This document shows positions 17,768-25,671 of a DNA stretch of 64,000 nt, piece after piece. Source of the stretch: CAZSNT01 sp964607765 (lineage in GTDB: Bacteria; Verrucomicrobiota; Lentisphaeria; Oligosphaerales; JABHEG01); NCBI GenBank assembly GCA_964607765.1, contig CAZSNT010000020.1, positions 1-64,000 of the forward strand, read 5' to 3'. The translations under genes were made by a program, and so were the position numbers. The notes beneath the pieces were generated by a model. The model was not told where the DNA came from, made no database searches, and was given only the letters and a program-made list of their open reading frames with translations. How positions within the stretch are numbered: the stretch's first letter is position 1; every line of letters begins with the position of its first letter.

Positions 17768-20698
17768 ATGAAACGTATCAGCAGTCATCTCACGGCAGGA
17801 CTAGCCATGTGCGCACTCAACTCCACTCTTTCACAGCCTTCTCGGCAGGACTCGGCGGCCTCCGCCTTCAAGGTCATGGGGTGTCACGTTGAGGTGGCGG
17901 TCATGGAGGAGAACGTGATCGCGTTCTCGAATCGGAAGTACGTGTTCGACGTCGTTCCCGACGCCCTGGTCGGCTGGCAGTTCACGCGTCTGGGCGGCGG
18001 GCTCAACTCGCGGCTGCGACTCATTGCCAACCGGGATGTGACCGTGTACGGGGCCACGTCCCTGGTGCGTCAGAGGATCGACATGACCGGGTGGACGCGG
18101 CATCCGAACTGGGAACTGCGCTACACTGACGGCGGGCACACGCGGATGCCCGTGTTCACTCGCGAGTTCAAGGCAGGCGAGGAGCTGGACGTACCGGAGG
18201 GCAGTTGGACCGGTCTGGTGATCCTGTCACCGAAGCTGGATGTGGAGACGTTCGAGCTGCATCCGGAGCACACGCGCGTACCCGGCATTGTTGTCGACCA
18301 CGTTCCGGCTGTGACAGGGACCTACGTTGGCTCGCCCAGCATTGCCATTCTGCCGGATGGTTCATACCTGGCATCGCATGACCTGTTCGGCGGGAAGTCC
18401 GGAGCCAATGACCGGAAAACGTGCACAAGCCGTGTTTTCCGGTCCGTGAACCGCGGGGAGGCCTGGAGTCAGGTTGCCGAGATCAAAGGCGCGTTCTGGT
18501 CGACGCTGTTTGTGCATCGGGGCAGCGCCTACTTGATGGGCACGACACATCGCTACGGGCACGTTGCCATACGCCGCTCCGACGACGGGGGCAAGACGTG
18601 GACCGAGCCGCACGACGAGAGCTCCGGGCTGCTGCTCGCGGACGCGCGGTACCACTGTGCGCCCGTCCCCGTGCTGATCCATGACGGACGGATTTGGCGG
18701 GCGATGGAGGATGCCATGGGCGAAGGGGGTTGGGGAGATCACTTCCGGTCCTTCATGATGTCCGCGCCGGTGGACGCCGATCTGCTCTCGGCCAGGAGCT
18801 GGACCTGCAGCAACCGTCTGCCGCGCAGCAAGGAGTGGCGTGAGGGGCGGTTCAAAGGCTGGCTTGAAGGCAACGCTGTCGCCACACCTGACGGCGAGGT
18901 CGTCAATATCCTCCGTGCCGAGGACCACAAATACTGCATGCTTGCGGCAAGCATCAGGATCAGTGCGGACGGCAAGACTGCCACATTCGACCCGGAGGCC
19001 GGCTTCTCGCCCATGCCGGGGGCCAACCACAACAAGTTCACTATTCGCTTCGATCCCGAGACGGGCCTGTACTGGTCGCTGACCAACTACCGGCCCACCT
19101 CCCGCGATGTGCGCAACGTGCTGGCTCTCATCTGCTCGAAGGACCTCCAGACGTGGAATATTCGAAGCATCATTCTCTACCATCCCGAATCCGGGAAGCA
19201 CGGATTCCAGTATGTCGACTGGCAGTTTGACGGGCCGGACATGATCGTTGCCAGCAGGACAGCATATGACGATGGCGAGGGTGGAGCGCACAACTTCCAC
19301 GACGCCAACTTCCTCACCTTCCACCGAATCACAGACTTCCGCGCGAAGTCCATGTCGGACTCACATCCCCTGTACCTGCTCTACCATGGCCGGGCGTCTC
19401 AGACCGAGGAGAAGCAGGTCACGACGGCGCAGCAGGGCCACATCCTGACGAATGCGAACGTGTGGTCTGCGGACAGCGGATGGCTTGCGTATGACGTGCG
19501 CGAAGTGGGGCATGTGTTCGACGGCGCCCGCATTGAGCGCGTTGATGTCAACACCGGTGATGTGCAGGTACTCTATGAGTCTGGAAACGGCGCGACGTGC
19601 GGGGTTGTCACGACCCACCCAACCGAGGACCGGGTCGTGTTCATCCACGGCCCCGAGAATCCGACTGACGCCTGGTCGTACGCTGCGGCTCACCGGCGCG
19701 GAGTGGTCGTATCGGGTGCAGCGCCGGGTGCAGCGACCAATCTCGATGCGCGGGATCTGGTGCCGCCGTTCACACCGGGCGCCCTGCGCGGGGGGACGCA
19801 TGTTCACACCTTCTCCGGACAGGATGGCTGGGTCAGCTCGACCTACGAAGACGACGTGCTCGCCGCGCTGGGCAACGCCGGCGACCACGACCTGAACCAG
19901 CGCAATGTGGCCGTCAGTGTGCCGGGCATCCCCGTGACGGTGGGCGCGGGCCACGCGCGGAACCACGACGGGACGGCTTTCACTGTTCTGGTTACGCGCA
20001 CCGTCAATGCCCCGAGGCCGGGCTCGGACGAGATCAGCAAGGCGTTCAGTGACGCGTGGGTGGGAACGAACGGCTACGTCAAAGCCGATGGTACGCGTCA
20101 GGCGAAGGCGATCGCTTTCCAGGGACACGTGCGGACGGCGGCGGGGACGAGCATTGCCGAGGTCTTCATTGTGGATCTGCCGACGGAGTTGACACACGCC
20201 GGAGATACCCCGCTGGCGGGGACCGTCAGCCGCCGTCCCGCTCCCCCGAAGGGCGTCGTGCAGCGCCGCCTGACCTACACGGCGGACCGAGAGCATCCCG
20301 GGCTGCAGGGCCCTCGACACTGGCTCCGCAGTTCGCCGGATGGTTTACAGATAGCGTTCCTGATGAAGGACGACCGCGGCGTCGTACAGTTTTGGACAGT
20401 GTCGCCTAACGGCGGGCAGCCGGCCCAGGTCACGCGGAATCCCTGGTCTGTGCAGTCGGCGTTTTCCTGGAGCCCGGACGGGCAGCGTCTGGCGTACGTG
20501 ATGGACAACAGTGTGTTCGTGACGGATGTCGCAACCGGAACGAGCACGCGTCTGACAGAGCGCCGCAGCAGCGCGGCTGCCCCCACAGACTACTGCTGTT
20601 GCTTCTCTCCCGACGGGACGCAGATCGCCTACACGTGCCCCGTCAGGGGGGGCGACAAGGCTTTTGACCAGGTCTTCGTGGTCAGCGTCCCGCGGTGA
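17768..20698 (+). CDS. Exported fusion: shared beta domain + BNR/sialidase-like + YidR (DUF3748) propeller
   Basis: Start taken at ATG 17768, the first residue of a signal peptide (MKRISSHLTAGLAMCALNSTL), giving 976 residues; the longer frame only reads back into the symporter gene. Residues about 37-157 match the C-terminal domain of the FG-GAP protein. Residues about 165-530 are a BNR/sialidase-like propeller (SDDGGKTW). Residues about 535-976 match E. coli YidR almost throughout: the pattern ILTNANVWSADSGWLAYDVR, VFIHGPENP, RRGVVVSG, PFTPGALRGGTHVH, GSDEI, PAPPKGVVQRRLT and SFSPDG-type TolB blades. YidR has no established function. It ends the + strand train and faces the HzsA-like gene with only 29 bp between stops. 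Confidence 0.85.
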   Translation: MKRISSHLTAGLAMCALNSTLSQPSRQDSAASAFKVMGCHVEVAVMEENVIAFSNRKYVFDVVPDALVGWQFTRLGGGLNSRLRLIANRDVTVYGATSLVRQRIDMTGWTRHPNWELRYTDGGHTRMPVFTREFKAGEELDVPEGSWTGLVILSPKLDVETFELHPEHTRVPGIVVDHVPAVTGTYVGSPSIAILPDGSYLASHDLFGGKSGANDRKTCTSRVFRSVNRGEAWSQVAEIKGAFWSTLFVHRGSAYLMGTTHRYGHVAIRRSDDGGKTWTEPHDESSGLLLADARYHCAPVPVLIHDGRIWRAMEDAMGEGGWGDHFRSFMMSAPVDADLLSARSWTCSNRLPRSKEWREGRFKGWLEGNAVATPDGEVVNILRAEDHKYCMLAASIRISADGKTATFDPEAGFSPMPGANHNKFTIRFDPETGLYWSLTNYRPTSRDVRNVLALICSKDLQTWNIRSIILYHPESGKHGFQYVDWQFDGPDMIVASRTAYDDGEGGAHNFHDANFLTFHRITDFRAKSMSDSHPLYLLYHGRASQTEEKQVTTAQQGHILTNANVWSADSGWLAYDVREVGHVFDGARIERVDVNTGDVQVLYESGNGATCGVVTTHPTEDRVVFIHGPENPTDAWSYAAAHRRGVVVSGAAPGAATNLDARDLVPPFTPGALRGGTHVHTFSGQDGWVSSTYEDDVLAALGNAGDHDLNQRNVAVSVPGIPVTVGAGHARNHDGTAFTVLVTRTVNAPRPGSDEISKAFSDAWVGTNGYVKADGTRQAKAIAFQGHVRTAAGTSIAEVFIVDLPTELTHAGDTPLAGTVSRRPAPPKGVVQRRLTYTADREHPGLQGPRHWLRSSPDGLQIAFLMKDDRGVVQFWTVSPNGGQPAQVTRNPWSVQSAFSWSPDGQRLAYVMDNSVFVTDVATGTSTRLTERRSSAAAPTDYCCCFSPDGTQIAYTCPVRGGDKAFDQVFVVSVPR

Positions 20699-20727
20699 TC
20701 GGGCTCTGCAGTTCTCTGGCTGTCGAA

Positions 20728-23208
20728 TCAGAGATCGTAGACCTTGCGGCCATCCCGGATCGCTTCGCGGACGGCCCGCTCTTTCTGCGCTCTTTCCTCG
20801 TAGAAGCGTTGGCGCTGCAGAGCGTACTCGGCCGCGACGAATCCCGGCATGTCGGCCCGGGGCCGTTTCTGCAGCGTCTCATGGCCGGCCTGGATGATCG
20901 CGAGGGCGTCCTTGTACGGGGCGCTCAGCTTGTCGAGGTGCTGAAGGCAGGGGCTGAGTTCGGGGCGATCGAAGCTGAGCTGCGGTCCGGCATTCTTCCC
21001 ATGGTTGGCAATGAACGTGGCGCCGGTCAATTCGGAGAGGCGCTTCATCTGTTCGGCGTTGAGAGGCGACCGCCCCGCGCTGTTATCGGGGTAGGCGCAG
21101 TCGTAGCTCGGGTAGTAGGGCGCGTTGATGTCAATCCAGGTATTGATCCGGCTCATCTCCTCCTTGGTGAGTTGGACCTTGTTGTGTCCTTTGCTCAATA
21201 CCTGGGCAAGGCGGCTCGCGTGGGACCCCCAGGAGTAGGCCGGCTGGATCTGGGACGGGCCGCCGCCGACACAGCGCACGAGCTTCTTGCGGTGAAGCTC
21301 CATGTAACTGGCGTTGAAGAAGACATTCCTGTCCCCGGCGAGCACGAGTTTCTTGCCTGCCTTCTTGCCGAAGTCGTGGCACGTGACACAGTGCTTGTCA
21401 AAGACCGGCTGTACCTCCCGCATGTAGCTGAACAGACGCGGCTCACCGTGCCAGCCCTCAAGCTTGCCCGGGGCGCGCTTGAAAGCCATCACCGAGCGGG
21501 ACGGCGGCGTGTCCTTGACGCGATTCTCGTGGCACCCCACACAGCCCTGCGTCTCGCCGGACTGGATGACCGTGCCGCTGCGCATTGACTGGATCATCTT
21601 GCCGTCCTTGTCCAGAAGCTGGAAGAAGATAAATGTGTCGCTCGGGACCTGGACGCTGACCGATCCGTCCGCTTCGACCGGAACGGTGCCGAGGATCCGC
21701 TTGTTGCTGAAGTCGTGCCAGTTCATGCTTGGAGCGATGGTGCCCTGCCCACCCCATCTCTGCTTGGTCCAGGACCGTTTCTCCGCCGACTCGACCACGC
21801 GCAGGAACTTGATGTCCGCTTTGCTGACGCCTTCCATGTGCGTGCCGATGCTGCAGTCCTGGACGTAGAACGTCCCCGGGCCGTTGCGGAAATCGCGACG
21901 GGGGGGCATCGGCCTGGGCGGCGTGCGTTCGGCGAGCAGTATCGGGTCGAAACAGCCGTGCCCTTCGGTGTGCAGGAGCGTCTCGTTCCCGAAGGTATCG
22001 ACCAGGTAGATGCCCGTCTTCTCGCCCTGCCCGGTGGTCCGGGTCACCAGGAAGAAATGGCTGTCGATGGGGTACGGATCTTCGTACTTGGGCTCGACCC
22101 GCGTAAACGCGTCCCACTTGCGTCCTCCCTCCGTGCTGACCAAGTCGACGGCGTGCTCGGGCCAGGTTCGGACCACGGGTTCGCGCCCGTCGACGCCCTT
22201 CTTGCGGTCGATGATGGCGAGGGCGCCCCAGGGCCGGTCGTGGCAGGAGCCGAAGATGCAGACCACCAGGTCCGTGCCGGGGATGGCGCGTCCATCGATG
22301 ACGCCGCCGGGCGAGGCAGTGTTGTTGCCCCAATAGACGGCGTGGTCGGTCCCATCCGGATTCACCACCCAAAGCCCCTGTGCATCCCCGAAATTGCGGT
22401 CCACATACTCCCAGCGGTCATACAGGATGCGCCCGTCCGGGAGGATGGCACTGTGTCCCTCGAACAGCGTGCTGTTGCTGATCTGGTGGATGTTGGCGCC
22501 GTCCGCTTCCATGCGGAACAGGTTGGCCATGATGTGGCGGTTGCACATGCAGTACTTGGGCTCGCGCGTCGAGGTGAAGACGATGTCCCCGTCGGGCAGG
22601 TACACGGGGTCGATGTCGGAGACGTTCGCCGCGCCGGTCAGTTGCTTGAGATCCGAGCCGTCTGCGCCGCACTCGTAGATGTGGTAGCAGTCCTGGATGT
22701 CCTTGCGCATGGAAAAGACGATCTTCTCCGCGTCCCAACGCACTTCCGGGTCACGAACGACCCCAGTGGCCCCGGCATCGACGAGAGTGGCGGCCCTGCC
22801 GCCCTGGGAGAAATCGATGGTCTTGAGATGCGAGTCACCCGGCGTGTAGCTTCTCCTGTTGATCTCGTTGGGCTGGAAGAGCGTGGCTGTGTTGTGGTGG
22901 TCCTTGCGGAACTGTCGCCTCGTCGCGAACAGTACGCGGTTCTGTTGCAGAAGCGGGTGTGAGGTCGCGATCCTCAACTGCAGTGCCCGGGCCGCCTTGG
23001 GCCTCCGGGCCCTCGCATCGCCACCGATCTGCTTGCGCCAACGAGCCAACTCTGCCAAGTGCGCCTGCCCCTTATCTCTGTAGGCCGGATAGGCCTGCAT
23101 CAAATGCCGGACAGCGGCGTCGAGCGTATCGGGGAGGATCTCCTCCGTCTTCTCTGCGGCGGCAGCCGGCAGGACGATGGCGAGGAAGGTGATGAGCGAG
23201 TGCTTCAT
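20728..23208 (-). CDS. HzsA-related beta-propeller cytochrome c protein
   Basis: 826 residues with an N-terminal signal peptide (LITFLAIVLPAAAAE). Residues about 85-420 show TolB/PD40-type blades (DPVYLPDGDIVFTSTRE, SAILPDGRILYDRWEYVD). Two haem-c motifs follow: CVGCH at residue 556 and CVTCH at 607. The blade wording matches the family annotated as HzsA-related after the hydrazine synthase alpha subunit, which is widespread in Planctomycetota, Verrucomicrobiota and Lentisphaerota that are not anammox bacteria. Its role there is unknown; a periplasmic electron-transfer or sugar-oxidising function is possible. It is the last gene of the minus-strand cluster and its ATG overlaps the kinase stop (ATGA). 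Confidence 0.8.
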   Translation of the reverse strand: MKHSLITFLAIVLPAAAAEKTEEILPDTLDAAVRHLMQAYPAYRDKGQAHLAELARWRKQIGGDARARRPKAARALQLRIATSHPLLQQNRVLFATRRQFRKDHHNTATLFQPNEINRRSYTPGDSHLKTIDFSQGGRAATLVDAGATGVVRDPEVRWDAEKIVFSMRKDIQDCYHIYECGADGSDLKQLTGAANVSDIDPVYLPDGDIVFTSTREPKYCMCNRHIMANLFRMEADGANIHQISNSTLFEGHSAILPDGRILYDRWEYVDRNFGDAQGLWVVNPDGTDHAVYWGNNTASPGGVIDGRAIPGTDLVVCIFGSCHDRPWGALAIIDRKKGVDGREPVVRTWPEHAVDLVSTEGGRKWDAFTRVEPKYEDPYPIDSHFFLVTRTTGQGEKTGIYLVDTFGNETLLHTEGHGCFDPILLAERTPPRPMPPRRDFRNGPGTFYVQDCSIGTHMEGVSKADIKFLRVVESAEKRSWTKQRWGGQGTIAPSMNWHDFSNKRILGTVPVEADGSVSVQVPSDTFIFFQLLDKDGKMIQSMRSGTVIQSGETQGCVGCHENRVKDTPPSRSVMAFKRAPGKLEGWHGEPRLFSYMREVQPVFDKHCVTCHDFGKKAGKKLVLAGDRNVFFNASYMELHRKKLVRCVGGGPSQIQPAYSWGSHASRLAQVLSKGHNKVQLTKEEMSRINTWIDINAPYYPSYDCAYPDNSAGRSPLNAEQMKRLSELTGATFIANHGKNAGPQLSFDRPELSPCLQHLDKLSAPYKDALAIIQAGHETLQKRPRADMPGFVAAEYALQRQRFYEERAQKERAVREAIRDGRKVYDL

Positions 23209-24752
23209 ACGGAGGGTCCTCGAGTGTTTTTCTGCAAGCTCTGGATTTCTTGACTGATCTGTGAGAGGCCCGTGTTGAGCTTGCCGTAGATCTCGCGACG
23301 TCTCTCATAGAAGACGCCCGCATCGGCGTTGGGTTCCCGCCGATCGGTCTCGTGATGGATACCGGCGATGGGTGAGTAGTCCTCCCACAGGCCAATGCCC
23401 ACGAGGGCGGCGGCAGCGGCACCAAGCGCGGCCGCCTGCTGCCCGACCTGCGTTCGGACCATGGTCTTCTGGTACATGTCTGCGTAGACTTGCATCCAGA
23501 AATCGCTGCGCGTACCACCGCCGACAGCGAGGATCTCATCACTCAGAGGGCTGAGCGATTCCAGGATTCGCAGGGCTTCGGCCTGGGCCATGGAGATTCC
23601 CTCGACGACGGCGCGGCAAAGGTCGGCCTGAGTGGTGCCGAGGTCGATGTGCGCGAAAGCCCCGCGCACATCCGGGCTCGGATCGACGGACGACCCGCCG
23701 GCGAGCGATGGCAGGAACATGGCGCCGCCCGCTCCCGGCTCGGATGCCTCTGCCAGACGCAGCATCTCCTCGAAGGTGTCGCCCGAGTCCGTGTCGAGGT
23801 TGCGGCAGAGCTGTTCCCGCATCCAACGGAAGGACGAGCCCGTGGAGAACACACCGATGGCCGAGGTGTACTTGCCCGGGACAATGTGGGCGAACACATA
23901 GGGACGCGAGTCCACATCGAGAAGAGGCTGGGAGTCAGTCACGGCAATCCAACTGCTGGAACCCATGGAGTTGTACGCGTCGCCGTCCCGGAATGCCCGG
24001 GCACCGAGCGCCATGCAGCTGTTGTCGACCCCGCCCGCGACGACAGCGACCTGTGTGGCGAGTCCCAACTCGGCCGCGGCCGCCTCGGTGAGGTTGCCGA
24101 TGATCTCGGAAGAAGCGACAGCGTCGGGAAAGAGGCTGCGGTCCAGGCCGCTTGCATCCAGAAGCTCGTCGGAATAGCGCCATTCACGCAGGTCCCACAC
24201 GCCGGAGCCGGAAGCATAGGAGTAATCCGTGGCCATCACGCCGGTCATGCGGTAGTTGATGTAGTCCTTGGAGCCGAGAATCTTGTGGATCTTCCCGAAG
24301 CCGTCTGCCTCGTTGTCGCGGAGCCACATGATCTTGAACACAGTGTAGAGCGGCGGCGGGAAACCGCAGCCGGTGAGCAGGTACCACTCCTGCTCGGGGA
24401 CCCTCTCGAAGAAGGCGTCCGGCTGCGTGTCAGGGCGCGCATCCGACCAGATGATGGCGTGTTCGCGGACGAGAGCGCCGTCGGCGTCCACGGGAACGAC
24501 GCCGAGGGAATGGCCGGACAAGCCGATGGCCCGGATCGAGTCGGCCGAGCCCTCCCACTCGTCCAAGAGCGCGCGAGTCGCCTCGACGGTCGCGTGCCAC
24601 CAATCCAGGGGATTCTGCTCATGCCACCCGGTGCGCGGGTAGTAAGTCTCGTAGGTGGCGAAGTGTGAGGCCAGGCAGTGGCCGTCCGGCGTGTAGATGG
24701 ACGCCTTGATACCGCCGGTGCCGAAATCATATGCCAGGACGCGCGCGTTCAT
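23205..24752 (-). CDS. FGGY-family carbohydrate kinase (xylulokinase-like)
   Basis: 515 residues, full length for the FGGY family. The N-terminal phosphate site DFGTGGIKASIY (residues 9-20), the GWHEQNPLDWW segment, IGLSGHSLGVV (xylulokinase-type sugar-binding loop) and the C-terminal AVGGGTRSDFWMQVYADM ATP-site segment are all present. These enzymes phosphorylate ketoses or polyols such as xylulose, ribulose or glycerol. The start lies 14 bp after the SDR gene and the stop overlaps the next start, so it is translationally coupled. In this cluster it would phosphorylate the product of the dehydrogenase before aldol cleavage by the DeoC-family enzyme. The exact sugar is not inferable. Confidence 0.92.
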   Translation of the reverse strand: MNARVLAYDFGTGGIKASIYTPDGHCLASHFATYETYYPRTGWHEQNPLDWWHATVEATRALLDEWEGSADSIRAIGLSGHSLGVVPVDADGALVREHAIIWSDARPDTQPDAFFERVPEQEWYLLTGCGFPPPLYTVFKIMWLRDNEADGFGKIHKILGSKDYINYRMTGVMATDYSYASGSGVWDLREWRYSDELLDASGLDRSLFPDAVASSEIIGNLTEAAAAELGLATQVAVVAGGVDNSCMALGARAFRDGDAYNSMGSSSWIAVTDSQPLLDVDSRPYVFAHIVPGKYTSAIGVFSTGSSFRWMREQLCRNLDTDSGDTFEEMLRLAEASEPGAGGAMFLPSLAGGSSVDPSPDVRGAFAHIDLGTTQADLCRAVVEGISMAQAEALRILESLSPLSDEILAVGGGTRSDFWMQVYADMYQKTMVRTQVGQQAAALGAAAAALVGIGLWEDYSPIAGIHHETDRREPNADAGVFYERRREIYGKLNTGLSQISQEIQSLQKNTRGPSV

Positions 24753-24766
24753 GTTCAGCCGTCTCC

Positions 24767-25528
24767 CTACAGGCAGGTGTAGCCGCCGTCGACAACAATG
24801 TCCGCCCCGGTCGTCCAGAGCGATGCGTCGCTGGCCAGATAGACGTATGCGCCGATCAGGTCCTCAGGTCTGCCGATCCGCCCCGCCGGGGTCTTGGCCG
24901 TCCAGCCCGGCAGATAGTCGGTCATCGAGGCCACCAGTTCCGTGCCGATGTAACCGGGACTTATGCAATTGACCCGCACGCCCCGCTCGGCCCACTCCAC
25001 CGCCAGCGCCTTGGTCAGGTGCTTCACGCCTGCCTTGGAGGCGCAGTAGTTGGCGATCTTCTGCGGAATGTTGATGATGGACGCCGACATGGAGGCTGTG
25101 CTGATGATCGAGCCGGATCCCTGTTCCAGCATCACTTTGCCTGCCGCCTGGGCGCACAGGAATACCCCGTTCAGATTCACGTCCAACACCTTGACCCAGT
25201 CTTCGTACGAGATCTCCTCGGCGGGATTCAGATTGGCAATCCCCGCATTGTTGACCGCAATGTCCAGGCTCCCAAATTCAGCCACCACCTGCCGGACCAT
25301 GGCGTCGACCTGTTCCGGCTTGGTGACGTCGGTTTGGATCGCCAGCGCCTTCACCCCCTTCGCTTTGATCTCGGCGCAGGCTTGCTCCGCCTTCTCCAGG
25401 TCCAAGTCGACGATTGCAACATTGGCACCGAAGTCTGCGTAGGCCAGTGCGATCGTCTTGCCGATTCCCTGCGCGCCGCCCGTGACAAATGCGCTCTTCC
25501 CAGTCAGGTCAAACAGTGTGTTGCTCAT
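24767..25528 (-). CDS. SDR-family oxidoreductase (polyol/sugar dehydrogenase-like)
   Basis: 253 residues from the ATG at 25528, which is preceded by AGGGAGAAAG; the upstream 47 codons of the open frame are not protein-like. Classical SDR features: TGGAQGIG cofactor loop (16-23), acidic residues after beta-2 (DLDLEKAE, favouring NAD), NNAG (93-96), a catalytic Ser near 148, Tyr-161 and Lys-165 (YCASK), and the PGYIGTEL segment. It ends 14 bp before the FGGY kinase start, and this neighbourhood is typical of polyol or ketose catabolism (arabinitol, sorbitol or fructuronate-type dehydrogenases). It is probably cytoplasmic. Confidence 0.9.
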   Translation of the reverse strand: MSNTLFDLTGKSAFVTGGAQGIGKTIALAYADFGANVAIVDLDLEKAEQACAEIKAKGVKALAIQTDVTKPEQVDAMVRQVVAEFGSLDIAVNNAGIANLNPAEEISYEDWVKVLDVNLNGVFLCAQAAGKVMLEQGSGSIISTASMSASIINIPQKIANYCASKAGVKHLTKALAVEWAERGVRVNCISPGYIGTELVASMTDYLPGWTAKTPAGRIGRPEDLIGAYVYLASDASLWTTGADIVVDGGYTCL

Positions 25529-25671
25529 CTCTTTCTCCCTTGGATTTCTGAGAGTGGCTCGTTCCCGGCCCTTCTTGTTTCCACGTTTCGCTCGCGTTCC
25601 GGCAAGAACGGCTGCGGTTGCCGGTGCGCCGCATACAGCTGTCAGGATTGTCCTCTTAACGATCAGCATCC

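Noticed and set aside
20728..23208. Evidence for anammox or hydrazine metabolism
   Set aside because: HzsA-related proteins are widespread in organisms without hydrazine synthase beta or gamma subunits, none of which is seen here.
21715..24668. Plus-strand open frames opposite the HzsA-like and kinase genes
   Set aside because: Antisense shadows; the minus-strand genes have complete family signatures.
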